Source: an uncultured Collinsella sp.
GTDB lineage: Bacteria > Actinomycetota > Coriobacteriia > Coriobacteriales > Coriobacteriaceae
NCBI GenBank assembly: GCA_900754075.1
Contig: CAAEBN010000033.1
Location: 1-58,093 of the forward strand
Direction: 5' to 3'
Length of the DNA: 58,093 nucleotides
Shown: positions 41,673-51,021 of the stretch, piece after piece
Layout: each line of letters starts with the position of its first letter
How positions within the stretch are numbered: the first letter of the stretch is position 1
Program-made: the position numbers and the translations under genes
The notes under the pieces: model-generated
Told to the model about the DNA's origin: nothing
Seen by the model: the letters and a program-made list of their open reading frames with translations, nothing else
The model's database searches: none

Positions 41673-43133
41673 ATGTACAAGCGCACCAAGATTGTATGCA
41701 CCATGGGTCCCGCCTGCGATAGCGACGAGACCATCCGCGAGATGATCAAGGCGGGCATGAACGTCGCCCGTTTTAACTTCTCGCACGGATCCTACGACGA
41801 GCACCACGGTCGCATCGAGCGCGTCCGTCGTATTTCCAAGGAGCTCGGCATGCCCGTCGGCATCCTGCTCGACACCAAGGGCCCCGAGGTCCGCACCGGC
41901 CTTTTGGTCGATGGCAAGAAGGTTGCCGTCAAGACCGGCGACAAGATCGTCGTCACCGCTCAGCCCACGACCGAGGATTTCCACGGCACCGCTGAGCACA
42001 TCTCCCTCGACTACCTGGCTCTGCCCTCCGAGGTCGAGAAGGGCTCCCTCATCCTGATCGATGACGGCCTGGTTGCCCTCGAGGTCGAGTCCGTCGACGG
42101 CCAGGACATGACCTGCGTCGTCAAGAACGACGGCCTGATCGGCGAGCGTAAGGGCGTCAACATGCCCAACGTCAACATCTCGCTGCCCGCCATCACCGAG
42201 CGCGATCGTCAGGACATCCTCTTTGGCCTGACCGAGAACATCGACTACATCGCCGCTTCCTTCATCCGTGACGGCGAGTCCGTCCGCGGCATCCGCGAGC
42301 TTTGCCGCGAGAACGGTGGCGAGCACGTGACGATCTTCCCGAAGATCGAGTGCGCCCTGGGCGTCGAGAACTTCGACGAGATCCTCGAGGCTTCCGACGG
42401 CATCATGGTCGCCCGTGGCGACCTGGGCATCGAGATTAAGCCCGAACTCGTTCCCCACATCCAGAAGGAGATCATCGCCAAGTGCAACGCGGCTTACAAG
42501 CCCGTCATCACCGCTACGCAGATGCTCGACTCCATGCAGCAGAACCCGCGCCCGACGCGCGCCGAGGTTGCCGACGTTGCTAACGCCATCTACGACGGCA
42601 CCGACGCCGTTATGCTCTCTGGCGAGTCCGCTGCCGGTAAGTACCCGGTCGAGGCCGTCAAGATGCAGGCCAGCATCGCTCTCGAGACCGAGAAGTACCT
42701 CCCGGCTCACGCTCCGCTCGAGGTTCCGGCCGATGCTCACGGCACTCGCGTCGTCAACAACGTTGTGGGTATGTCCGCTGTGAACATGGCTACCACCGTT
42801 GGCGCCAAGTGCATCACCGTGCCGACGACCACCGGTCGTACCGCTCGTCTGATTTCGCACTTCCGTCCCAACATGCCGATCTGCGCGTTCTCCCGCCACG
42901 AGTGGGCCGTCCAGCAGATGATCATGTACTGGGGCGTTATCCCGCACCAGGCCGAGATTACCCAGGGCACCGTCAACGGCACGATCGTCAAGGCGATCGA
43001 GACCGCTAAGGAGCTCGGCTACGTCGAGGCCGGCGATCTGACCGTCGCCACCGCCGGCGATCCCCGCATGAGCGTCCAGCTCGAGGACAAGGTCTCCTCG
43101 ACCAACGTCGCTTACGTCGCTCAGGTGCGCTAA
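41673..43133 (+). CDS. pyk: Pyruvate kinase
   Basis: The 486-residue glycolytic enzyme converts phosphoenolpyruvate and ADP to pyruvate and ATP. Motifs seen: RTKIVCTMGPACDS, NFSHGSYDEHHGR, DTKGPEVR, the active-site lysine motif TIFPKIE, the metal ligand region MVARGDLGIE and SGESAAGKYPVEAV. The C-terminal allosteric domain is intact. GGAGG precedes the ATG. Codon choice is strongly biased to C-ending codons, as expected of a highly expressed gene. Confidence 0.97.
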   Translation: MYKRTKIVCTMGPACDSDETIREMIKAGMNVARFNFSHGSYDEHHGRIERVRRISKELGMPVGILLDTKGPEVRTGLLVDGKKVAVKTGDKIVVTAQPTTEDFHGTAEHISLDYLALPSEVEKGSLILIDDGLVALEVESVDGQDMTCVVKNDGLIGERKGVNMPNVNISLPAITERDRQDILFGLTENIDYIAASFIRDGESVRGIRELCRENGGEHVTIFPKIECALGVENFDEILEASDGIMVARGDLGIEIKPELVPHIQKEIIAKCNAAYKPVITATQMLDSMQQNPRPTRAEVADVANAIYDGTDAVMLSGESAAGKYPVEAVKMQASIALETEKYLPAHAPLEVPADAHGTRVVNNVVGMSAVNMATTVGAKCITVPTTTGRTARLISHFRPNMPICAFSRHEWAVQQMIMYWGVIPHQAEITQGTVNGTIVKAIETAKELGYVEAGDLTVATAGDPRMSVQLEDKVSSTNVAYVAQVR

Positions 43134-43162
43134 ATCGCACTTGCAAGCAGGTTTGCATTGCA

Positions 43163-43198
43163 AAGGGCCCGGAAGGCTTTGCCTTCCGGGCCCTTTTT
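43163..43198 (+). terminator. Terminator of pyk
   Basis: AAGGGCCCGGAAGGC pairs perfectly with GCCTTCCGGGCCCTT (15 bp, loop TTT) followed by TTT; it starts 30 bp after the stop. Confidence 0.93.
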
Positions 43199-43378
43199 CT
43201 GTGCGCCGATGCCTACCGCACGGCATGACACGCACCTAGTTCTTTACCAAAAGCGCGAAATCCACCCTTCTAGGCCCAAAACGAGCGTTCCCAGCATCAG
43301 TAGCGTCCGCCCGGTGGCAAACCCACACCCCAACCGAGGCTGCTAAATCGTTTTAGCATGGTCCAAATCGACCGCGTT

Positions 43379-43506
43379 TTCGGAAGTATGCGGCAAATTC
43401 TGAAACCTCCGAGCACACCCTGTTTTTTCGCAACAAAATGCCTGATAAACTAGCCTCAAAAGCCAGGTCTGCTCACAGGGTTTAGATTTTGCCGCATACT
43501 TCCGAA
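43379..43506. promoter_or_regulatory. 19-bp inverted repeat flanking a promoter
   Basis: TTCGGAAGTATGCGGCAAA (43379-43397) recurs exactly inverted at 43488-43506. Between them lies a promoter-like pair TTTTTT (43423-43428) and an extended -10 TGATAAACT (43443-43451) at 17-bp spacing. The arms therefore sit upstream of the -35 and downstream of the start point, like paired operators, or they could form a long stem-loop or be ends of a small inserted element. Confidence 0.5.
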
Positions 43507-43557
43507 TTGACACTGGCATCGCACGGTCCAAAAGCATATTTCGACCAGGAGGACGTC

Positions 43558-44631
43558 ATGGACCTGACGATATGCGGTCAATCCGCTTTTTACTATCACC
43601 GTATCCCGCCGCAGGTATTAGGCCCTTACCCCGCCATTAGCCTTGGCAATATGGATCGCAGATGTTGCGGCCTCGGAAGTCATGCAGTTGTAAAAGACCT
43701 GCTTCACACACCGCTTCACAGGCTAGTATTCACTCGGGCACAATCCGGGTCGCGAAGCCTGTTTAAATCGCACCTCCTGACCCAAGAGCCACCTCCTGGG
43801 TCGTTTAGGCAGACTGAGCATGGATTTGATGTCACGTCGCCCGAGTTTACGCTGCTCAACCTTGCTACGAAGGTCTCACGCAACCAGTTACTCATGGCTT
43901 GCTACGAGATGTGCGGCTCCTTTGCAGTGTTTAAGCCCTGCGAGCGAACGCAGCAACAACTCGATGAATCTATTTCGCTTAAGCTCATTCCACCCAACTG
44001 CGGCTGGGAGCGAGTTAACGACACCAAGGGCAATGACACCAACCTGTGGAAGCGCCAACCGCTCCTCAGCGCGGCGGATATCGCCGCGTTCGCTAAGCAG
44101 GCCGCAGGCCTGCGCGGCGTTAAGCAGCTCCGCTGGGCGGCCGAGCACATGACGGGGCAGACCGCCTCGCCTTTCGAAGTCCAAACATCCATACTCGTCT
44201 CACTCCCCCGTGACGAGGGCGGCCTGGGTATCGGCATCACCAACAACGTGCGCATCCCACTCAGCGACGCCGCGCGCTCACTGTATGACAAAACCTGCTG
44301 CTACGCCGATATCCTCATAGAGAGCAACACCGACAGCATGGGCGTCATTTTGGAATGCCAAGGCCGCTCCGCCCATGACAGCGAAGCCGCAAGTCTCTCC
44401 GATGCCGAGCGCACCACCGCGCTCACCAGCATGGGCTACGATGTCATACAAATTACCTACGACCAGATCAAGGACAAGAAGAGCTTTAACAACATCGCCG
44501 AGCTCATTCATAAAAAGGCGGGGCTCCCCTACATCCCAAAGACCGATCAGGAACGTACCGCTGAAAATGCCCTGCGACGGGAGCTGTTGGTCGATTGGGT
44601 TGAACTGTTCACCGTTAAGCCGGCCGGCTAG
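43558..44631 (+). CDS. AbiEi/DUF559-like protein with predicted nuclease-fold domain
   Basis: The 357-residue protein resembles actinobacterial AbiEi-DUF559 proteins. The N-terminal half has a conserved TSPEFTLLNLATKVSRNQL block (about 93-111). The C-terminal domain (about 245-305) fits the Vsr/DUF559 endonuclease-like fold: YADILIE, VILECQGRSAH, DAERTTAL and MGYDVIQITYDQI, that is D251, E265-x-Q and D282-x-x-R. Its function is unknown; DUF559 proteins are often suspected of defence or DNA transactions. The start at 43558 follows AGGAGG at 5 bases. Its stop overlaps the convergent gene by 4 bp. Confidence 0.75.
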   Translation: MDLTICGQSAFYYHRIPPQVLGPYPAISLGNMDRRCCGLGSHAVVKDLLHTPLHRLVFTRAQSGSRSLFKSHLLTQEPPPGSFRQTEHGFDVTSPEFTLLNLATKVSRNQLLMACYEMCGSFAVFKPCERTQQQLDESISLKLIPPNCGWERVNDTKGNDTNLWKRQPLLSAADIAAFAKQAAGLRGVKQLRWAAEHMTGQTASPFEVQTSILVSLPRDEGGLGIGITNNVRIPLSDAARSLYDKTCCYADILIESNTDSMGVILECQGRSAHDSEAASLSDAERTTALTSMGYDVIQITYDQIKDKKSFNNIAELIHKKAGLPYIPKTDQERTAENALRRELLVDWVELFTVKPAG

Positions 44632-45476
44632 CAGCTAGCGATCAGGGGGACTGCGGGAACGTCAGAAGCAGCAACGCGAGCCGCAAAGCCTGCCTCGGTC
44701 AGCTCGATGACCTCGGTAAACGTTGCATCGAAAAACTCCTCGGTTAGCAGGCGATACGGCGGATGATCGGGCTCGCCGGGGTTTTCGCGTACAATCTCGT
44801 GCATAACGCCGATGGTCTTGAGCACATATTCTTTATGGATGGGATACTGCCCAAAACGCGTCGCCGCAGTATACAGGCGATCGGTCGCGCGCGGAATCGA
44901 AACAATGCCGAGCGTCTTGCCAAACCAGTCAAAGTCGCCTTGCTTTTTAATGCGGAACTCCTCACACGGCTTACCGCCGTGCGCCTCCAGGTACTGATTC
45001 ACGCGCGTATTCCATACGGTATCAGCCACCAGATGCGACCAGACACCCAGCGTCAAATCGAGCAGCGACTGCGCCACATCCTCGGACGCAAGCGAGAACT
45101 CACAGGCGCCGGGACCGGCAACCGGCTCGGCATCCTTGTAGCGCTGGGGATAGTGCACGCGGTTCAGTCGCTCGCGTTCCTCGATAATCGAGGTCGCCGC
45201 GGCCGGCGCACCGGTGGGTGAACTTTTAAGCAACGGCGCCACATAGGTATCCCAGAACTCATGCTCACGAGGCTTAGGGATGGGCTCAGGCTTGGCAAAG
45301 TGCGTAATGCGGTACGGGATGGGATCGGCGATGCCAGGGACCATATAGCCCACGAAGATATCCGGAACCACGCAGCCAAACAAAAAGGCATTGCGGTCGC
45401 GCACGCTCTTGGCAAGCGCACCGGTGCGCTCCAGCAAACGCTCCGTCTGAGCGATATGAATGTTCCAGCTTGGCAT
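44628..45476 (-). CDS. Zinc-dependent phospholipase C-like protein
   Basis: The 282-residue protein has the PF00882-type pattern: N-terminal MPSWNIHIA, FLFGCVVPDIF, and LGVWSHLVADTVWN (His and Asp ligands), as in clostridial alpha-toxin-like metal sites. No signal peptide is visible, so a cytosolic hydrolase is more likely than a secreted toxin. The ATG at 45476 follows a G-rich ribosome site; an ATG 4 codons upstream is less favoured. It converges on the DUF559-like gene with overlapping stops. Confidence 0.75.
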   Translation of the reverse strand: MPSWNIHIAQTERLLERTGALAKSVRDRNAFLFGCVVPDIFVGYMVPGIADPIPYRITHFAKPEPIPKPREHEFWDTYVAPLLKSSPTGAPAAATSIIEERERLNRVHYPQRYKDAEPVAGPGACEFSLASEDVAQSLLDLTLGVWSHLVADTVWNTRVNQYLEAHGGKPCEEFRIKKQGDFDWFGKTLGIVSIPRATDRLYTAATRFGQYPIHKEYVLKTIGVMHEIVRENPGEPDHPPYRLLTEEFFDATFTEVIELTEAGFAARVAASDVPAVPLIASC

Positions 45477-45556
45477 AGCCACCCCCATAAAAAACCTGGA
45501 TAACTATACCATCACGGCAAAGCCGCGCGGGCGGCTACGCACGCTCTACGCAGCAA

Positions 45557-46327
45557 CTAGTCCGTAGCACCGCTTTCGGTTCCATACGACGGCGAAGGTG
45601 CCTCGACCACATGGTGATATCGATCGATATAGATTGCACGGGCACCCAGGCGTCGCACCAAATCCTGGTGATGCGTGCTCATCAAGACTGTCTTACCCGC
45701 CGCAACGTAGGCCAGCAAGAAGTTGACCACGATGTCGCATGAATCCTCGTCGAGCCCATTGGTAGGCTCGTCGAGGACAAGGATATCCGGGTTCATCGAC
45801 ACTACCGCAGCCAGCGCAACGCGCTTCTTTTGCCCGCCCGAGAGCTGATAGGGAGAGGCGTCGGCAAGGTCGGCAACCTGGAACAGCCCCATGGCATCGC
45901 GCACGCGGCGCTCGAGTTCGTCTGCCGGCAGCCCCATTTGAGCCGGGCCAAAAGCAACTTCCTCGCCCACCGTAGCGCAAAAGAGCTGCGCATCGGCGTT
46001 CTGGAACACAAAGCCCACGCGCTGATGAAAACGCTGGGCGGCAGCGGAATCCTTTAGAAACGCCGCCTCGATCACATGCCCGTCAAACAGGTATACCCCT
46101 GCGTCCGGGAGTTCAAGGCCGTTGATAAGGCGCATAATCGTCGTCTTGCCGCAGCCGTTGGGACCGAGCAGGGCAACGAGTTCCCCACGATCGACCTGCA
46201 ACGACACACCGTCAACAACCGTGTGCCCCGCATAGGAGAACACTACGTCGCGCAGCTCGATGAGCGGCGTGACCTCGGCGCCGCCCGCACCGTTCGTGCC
46301 CGCCGCACTATTCATATCGATCGTCAA
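45557..46327 (-). CDS. nikO: ECF nickel/cobalt transporter ATPase (CbiO/NikO)
   Basis: The 256-residue ABC ATPase has Walker A LLGPNGCGKTT, the Q-loop VFQNADAQLFCATVGEEVAFGP (ECF type), signature YQLSGGQKKR and Walker B ILVLDEPTNGLD, then STHHQDL. Only one ATPase is present, as usual for CbiMNQO systems. The start is probably the TTG at 46327, 7 bases after AAGGG; the ATG at 46315 lacks a ribosome site. It is the third gene of the operon. Confidence 0.9.
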   Translation of the reverse strand: MTIDMNSAAGTNGAGGAEVTPLIELRDVVFSYAGHTVVDGVSLQVDRGELVALLGPNGCGKTTIMRLINGLELPDAGVYLFDGHVIEAAFLKDSAAAQRFHQRVGFVFQNADAQLFCATVGEEVAFGPAQMGLPADELERRVRDAMGLFQVADLADASPYQLSGGQKKRVALAAVVSMNPDILVLDEPTNGLDEDSCDIVVNFLLAYVAAGKTVLMSTHHQDLVRRLGARAIYIDRYHHVVEAPSPSYGTESGATD

Positions 46328-46373
46328 AACGTCGCCCTTTCCTATTTGTATCCCCAGCCGGAACCAGCAGCGC

Positions 46374-47216
46374 CTACAGCACGGCGCACAACACTGCCAG
46401 CAGCGCCACGCCGGCCGCATAGACCGCATCGCACCAGCCAAAGCCGCTCCGCGCGGGCGCCGGATACACACCGGCAAAGCCGCGGCAGAGCATGGCCTCG
46501 TCCATCGCGCGGCTGCATTCCATCGCCTTGATAAAGGTCATGCCCATGATACCCGCGATCGAATCGGTACGCGAAAATCCCTCAGGCGCACGGCCAACGC
46601 TGCGCAGCATGACCGATTCGCACAGATTGTGCGCCGTGCGACCCAGCACCTCGATATGCTTGAGCGCCATATCAAACGTAAAGATAACTTCGTCGGGTAG
46701 ACGCAGCATCTTGAGCGCCGCCGACATGCGGCTCCACGTGAGGGTCCACGAAACGCCCAGCACCAGCGACACATTAATGAAGGTCTTGAGCGCAATCTTG
46801 AGCATGGCGCCCGCGGCAGAAGCGTCCAGCAGCAAGGCGGGCAGCGCCAGAACCACGGCAAACCCCGCGGCGCCGAGCGCCGGCACAAAGGTCGCGCGCA
46901 GCCCGCGTGCAGGGCGCACGGCAACGGACACCAGCGCGATAGCCGCCATCAACATGAGGTACAGCGGGCTCTGCGTCAGACACACGCACAGGACGCAAAC
47001 GAACATCCCCACCAGGCGCACCGGAGCCGAAACGCAAGAAAGGGCGCGGTCGACCATCGACCCGCCCTCGTGCGCGCCTCCACCCAGGCGAACCCGTTCA
47101 AGCAGGCTCGCCAGGTGCAGGACGTTCTTTTGCATCACGCGATGACGAGCGCCCGTGGGCTCGTATCGCTCCTCGGCCGCAAGCCAGCTAGGCAGCTCGA
47201 CCGTCGCCATGAACAC
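46374..47216 (-). CDS. nikQ: ECF transporter transmembrane protein CbiQ/NikQ
   Basis: The 280-residue membrane protein has about five to six helices and the EcfT coupling motifs near the C-terminal cytosolic part (LRLPDEVIFTFDMALKHIEVL, MLCRGFAGVYPAP with the conserved A/M-x-x-R-G-F). It links the substrate component to the ATPase. It starts at a GTG after AAGGA and overlaps the end of the preceding gene by 29 bp. Confidence 0.88.
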   Translation of the reverse strand: MFMATVELPSWLAAEERYEPTGARHRVMQKNVLHLASLLERVRLGGGAHEGGSMVDRALSCVSAPVRLVGMFVCVLCVCLTQSPLYLMLMAAIALVSVAVRPARGLRATFVPALGAAGFAVVLALPALLLDASAAGAMLKIALKTFINVSLVLGVSWTLTWSRMSAALKMLRLPDEVIFTFDMALKHIEVLGRTAHNLCESVMLRSVGRAPEGFSRTDSIAGIMGMTFIKAMECSRAMDEAMLCRGFAGVYPAPARSGFGWCDAVYAAGVALLAVLCAVL

Positions 47217-48273
47217 CGCTTTCCTTAACCGTCAGCGAGATCAGGCGGAATGCGATGGTGAGTACCGCCACGCCAATCACGCCGGACAGGATATACATGG
47301 CAGCCTGGCCGGCAAAGCCAAGACCCTGCTCCTCGGAATAGGCCTGCAGATAATCGCCCGTGGGCAGAGCGTCGGCAAAGGTCGGGGTATCGAGGCCGAC
47401 CGAAGCCTGCAGGCTGTCGTCACCAGCCTCCTGAACGGCGGTCGCGGCGCCCTCGGCGTCCCACTCACCCCAGGCGTCACCCGTGGCCAGCAGGCCCAGC
47501 GGCGTGGCCACGACAAGCACGGCAACCAGGATGAGCGTGGGGACCAGCGAGGTCTTCTTGGCAGCAGCGCCCTCGGCGCTCAGCAGGCCGTCGGAAGCCT
47601 CGGGGCCGACGATAATGCTCGGCGCCGTCTTCTTAATGAAACCGTAGATGGCGGCCGTCGCCACGCCCTCGATCACGCCGGCAACCAGCATATGCGGGAT
47701 CAACATGGCCGGAATAGCCACGGACAGCGGGAAGGGGCAGTACAGCGGCGCGCCCGAAGCGTTGGTAAAGAGCATCGGCTGAATACCAAACTCGATTGCC
47801 GCGCACAGGGCCGCCAGGCACAGGCCGACCCAACCGCTCACGATGGCAGAAACCGAGGTGCCCCAGCTCTTGTCGTGCAGACGGCTGTTGAGCGCACGGA
47901 ACACGATAGCAGCGACAAACGGCAGCACAAAGGCCATGTTAAAGCAGTTGGCGCCAAACGACAGAACGCCGCCGTCGCCAAACAACAGCGCCTGCAGCGC
48001 CAGCGCGACCGAAACAGCGATAGCCGCGGCCTCGGGGCCCAGCAGCAGCGCGATGAGTGCGCCGCCGACGGCGTGGCCTGTGGTGCCGCCGGGCAGCGGA
48101 ACGTTAAACATCATGAGCAAAAAGGAGAACGCAGCGCAAATACCCAGAAAGGCCATATGCTCGCGATCGAGCGTGGCGCGCACTTTCTTGATGCAGTGAA
48201 CCCATACGGGCACCATCGCCACCGCCATAACGGCATCGGTCTGCGGGGACAGGTAATTATCTGGAATGTGCAT
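47188..48273 (-). CDS. nikMN: ECF nickel/cobalt substrate-binding protein CbiM/NikM with fused N domain
   Basis: The 361-residue protein starts MHIPDNYLSP, the metal-binding N-terminus (His2) of CbiM/NikM. Core motifs GGTTGHAVGGALIALLLGP and FGANCFNMAF are intact. Residues about 245-350 form a second, CbiN/NikN-like part: a helix, an exported loop and a C-terminal helix, so M and N are fused. GGGAGG precedes the ATG. A NikR-type operator lies 58 bp upstream, so nickel is the best-supported substrate. Confidence 0.9.
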   Translation of the reverse strand: MHIPDNYLSPQTDAVMAVAMVPVWVHCIKKVRATLDREHMAFLGICAAFSFLLMMFNVPLPGGTTGHAVGGALIALLLGPEAAAIAVSVALALQALLFGDGGVLSFGANCFNMAFVLPFVAAIVFRALNSRLHDKSWGTSVSAIVSGWVGLCLAALCAAIEFGIQPMLFTNASGAPLYCPFPLSVAIPAMLIPHMLVAGVIEGVATAAIYGFIKKTAPSIIVGPEASDGLLSAEGAAAKKTSLVPTLILVAVLVVATPLGLLATGDAWGEWDAEGAATAVQEAGDDSLQASVGLDTPTFADALPTGDYLQAYSEEQGLGFAGQAAMYILSGVIGVAVLTIAFRLISLTVKESGVHGDGRAA

Positions 48274-48330
48274 ATACGCCTCCCGATTGCCGGCGCGCAG
48301 AATCGCAGCGCCGCTTGAACCATTTCATCA

Positions 48331-48358
48331 GTGTTACGAGCTAGATGATTCGTAACAC
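48331..48358. promoter_or_regulatory. NikR-type operator
   Basis: GTGTTAC, 14 bases, GTAACAC is a perfect dyad (extending to GTGTTACGA/TCGTAACAC). It agrees with the GTGTTAC-N13/14-GTAACAC form of NikR sites described for some lineages (recalled, not looked up). Its position before the ECF metal transporter fits nickel-dependent repression. Confidence 0.7.
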
Positions 48359-48375
48359 GCCGCGGGCTATGATAG

Positions 48376-48414
48376 CAAAACGGCGCGCCGCCACAAAAGC
48401 AGCACGCCGTTTTG
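48376..48414 (-). terminator. Terminator of pheT
   Basis: Minus-strand CAAAACGGCGTGC pairs with GCGCGCCGTTTTG (13 bp, one G-U) around a 13-nt loop. There is only a short T-run in the stem end, so efficiency is uncertain. It starts 109 bp after the stop. Confidence 0.55.
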
Positions 48415-48522
48415 TAATGCGCATGTCATATATGAAAGCTCAGCGATGCCTTATTCCGAACACCGCGGTCGCGCAGGGCTCCGCAGCAACCGCCATCAGG
48501 CCCAACGCTCCCGGCGCAGATC

Positions 48523-50976
48523 CTATCCGCGGACCTCGCCGTTTACGCCCTTGCACACCTTGGTGACGATCTTCTGGTGCGCCTTCTCAACCTCTTCGCT
48601 GGTGAGCGTGTGGTCGTCGGAGCGATACGTAAGCGCAAAGGCCATGGACTTCTTGCCCGCTCCGATGCGGATGGGATCGCGGTAGACGTCGAACAGGCGC
48701 ACGCCCTCGAGCAGCTTGCCGCCGGCGCTGGTAATACGACGCTCAAGATCCTCGCAGGTCACAGCGTTGTCGACCACGATAGCAAGATCGTGCTCAACGG
48801 CAGGGTACTGCGAGAACTCGCGGTAGTTCTCCTGATTGCGGGCGCCCTTGATCAGCTTGTCCAGATCGAGCTCAAAGGCAACGACAACCTCATCGATGCC
48901 CATCGCCTCGCGCGCCTCGGGGTGAATCTCGCCGACCCAGCCCAGCACGGTGCCGCCGGACAGGACCTCGGCCGCACGACCCGGCTGCAAGAAAGCGTAG
49001 CCCTCGCCCTCGACGGGACGGAAGCGAACCTTCTCGATGCGCAGCTGGGCAAGCAGCTCCTCGACAATGCCCTTGCCAAAGAAGAAGCGCAGCTTGCGAT
49101 ACTTCATGTTCCAAGACTGTTCGCTCCACTGGCCCGAGAGCACGCCCGCCACGGACTTGGTCTCCTTGGGCAGGCTGGCGTTCTCGCGGCCGTGGAACAG
49201 GCTGCCGACCTCGTACAGGTGCACGTTGGGCGTGCCGTGGGCCTCGTTATAGGCCACAGACTGCAGCAGGCCCGGCAGCAGCGAGCGGCGCATCTCGGTC
49301 TGCTCGGCTACCAGCGGGTTCATGAGCACCACGGAGCAACCGCGGCCCTCGGTGGACATACCGATCTTCTCCAGGTCGCCCGGGGCGGCAAAGCCAAAGG
49401 TCGTGGTCTCGTTGAGGCCGCAGGCGCGCAGGATCTCGCCGACCTTGCGGGTGAGCTTCTGCTCGCGGGTCAGGCCGCCGATGTGGTTTTTGGCAGCCGG
49501 GATGGTCGCCGTCACGCGGCCCATGCCCCACAGGCGCAAGACTTCCTCGATCAGGTCGATCTCGCGCGGCAGGTCGGGACGGAAGCTCGGCGGGGTAACC
49601 ATATAGTCCTCGCCGTCGAGCTCGACGGTGCAGCCCAGACGGGTGAGCGAACGCTCGATAAACTCGGGCTCGATGTCGGCACCGCAGATGGCATGCACGC
49701 GGGCCAGGCGCAGCTTGATGCTGTCGATAGTCTTGGGCGCAGGGAAAACGTCGACATAGCCGGGAGCAACCTCGCCGCCGGCAATCTCCTCGATGAGTGC
49801 GCAGGTAACGTTGGCGACGTCCACGCAGCCGGTCTCGTCGACCTGGCGCTCAAAGCGGATGGAGGCGTCGGAGATCAGGGACAGGTCGCGGCTGGTGTGC
49901 GAGGTGCGACCGGCGTTGAAGCAGGCGCTCTCGACCATCACATCGACGGTATCGTCCTCGATCTCGGAATCCATGCCGCCCATAACGCCAGCCAGTGCCA
50001 CGGGACGCTCGCCGTCGGTGATAAGGCCCATGCCGGCGTCGAGCACGCGCTCCTCGCCGTCGAGGGTCGTGAACTTCTCGTCCTGCTGGGCGGCGCGAAC
50101 CACAACGCGACGCCTACCCTCGCGCTCGACAAAGGTGTCCAGGTCAAAGGCGTGCAGCGGCTGACCGGTGAGCATCATCACGTAGTTGGTGATGTCGACG
50201 ATGTTGTTGTGCGGGCGCACGCCCAGAGCGTTAAGGCGCTTGACCATCCAGTCGGGCGAGGGGCCGACCTTCACGTTGCGCACGATGCGCGCGACGTAGC
50301 GGTCGCACAGGCCTTCGTCGGCGATCTCGACGGAAAGCTCGTCGTCGGTCGCGCGGCCGGTCTCGGCCTTGATGGCGGGCAGCTCAACGTGGAAATCGCG
50401 ATCGAAGATGGCGCCGGTTTCGCGGGCCATGCCGATCATGGACAGGCAGTCGGGACGGTTGGGCGTGATCTCGCAGTCGAGCACAGTATCACTCGAGCCC
50501 ACGTACTCAGCAAACGGCATGCCGCAGGGCGTGTCCTCGGGCAGGATCATGATGCCGGAGTGGTCGCCGCCCAGGCCGAGCTCGCGCGCGGAGCAGTTCA
50601 TGCCCATGGACACGACGCCGCGAAGCTTGCTCTTCTTGATCTTGACGTCGCCGGGCAGGACAGCGCCGATCATGGCCGTGACGATGTGGTCGCCGGCCTC
50701 AAAGTTCTGCGCGCCGCAGACGATCTGCAGCGGAGCGGGGTTGCCGTCAGCGTCGAGATTCTTGTCGCCCACATCGACCGAGCACACATACATATGGTCG
50801 CTATCGGGGTGCGGAGTCTTGGTGAGCACCTTGGCGGTCACCACGTGGTCGAAGGACTCACCCACGGTGTCGATCGCCTCGACCTCGGTGCCGGTACGGA
50901 TATATTCGTCCGAAAGGGTCTTGGGATCCTCCGGAACATCGATCATGGTCTTGAGCCAGTCGTAAGAAACTCTCAC
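48523..50976 (-). CDS. pheT: Phenylalanyl-tRNA synthetase beta subunit
   Basis: The 817-residue beta subunit forms an alpha2-beta2 enzyme with PheS. In order: EMAP/tRNA-binding domain (VVTAKVLTKTPHPDSDHMYVC), B3/4 editing domain, B5 domain, catalytic-like core and C-terminal FDX-ACB domain (YRDPIRIGAGKKSMAFALTYRSDDHTLTSEEV) that binds the anticodon. Full length. It starts at a GTG with AAGGAG upstream and follows pheS by 45 bp; both share the T-box leader. Confidence 0.97.
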   Translation of the reverse strand: MRVSYDWLKTMIDVPEDPKTLSDEYIRTGTEVEAIDTVGESFDHVVTAKVLTKTPHPDSDHMYVCSVDVGDKNLDADGNPAPLQIVCGAQNFEAGDHIVTAMIGAVLPGDVKIKKSKLRGVVSMGMNCSARELGLGGDHSGIMILPEDTPCGMPFAEYVGSSDTVLDCEITPNRPDCLSMIGMARETGAIFDRDFHVELPAIKAETGRATDDELSVEIADEGLCDRYVARIVRNVKVGPSPDWMVKRLNALGVRPHNNIVDITNYVMMLTGQPLHAFDLDTFVEREGRRRVVVRAAQQDEKFTTLDGEERVLDAGMGLITDGERPVALAGVMGGMDSEIEDDTVDVMVESACFNAGRTSHTSRDLSLISDASIRFERQVDETGCVDVANVTCALIEEIAGGEVAPGYVDVFPAPKTIDSIKLRLARVHAICGADIEPEFIERSLTRLGCTVELDGEDYMVTPPSFRPDLPREIDLIEEVLRLWGMGRVTATIPAAKNHIGGLTREQKLTRKVGEILRACGLNETTTFGFAAPGDLEKIGMSTEGRGCSVVLMNPLVAEQTEMRRSLLPGLLQSVAYNEAHGTPNVHLYEVGSLFHGRENASLPKETKSVAGVLSGQWSEQSWNMKYRKLRFFFGKGIVEELLAQLRIEKVRFRPVEGEGYAFLQPGRAAEVLSGGTVLGWVGEIHPEAREAMGIDEVVVAFELDLDKLIKGARNQENYREFSQYPAVEHDLAIVVDNAVTCEDLERRITSAGGKLLEGVRLFDVYRDPIRIGAGKKSMAFALTYRSDDHTLTSEEVEKAHQKIVTKVCKGVNGEVRG

Positions 50977-51021
50977 TTGATTACTCCTTATGAGAAAGAA
51001 AAGCCTGCTAGAACGGGTGAT

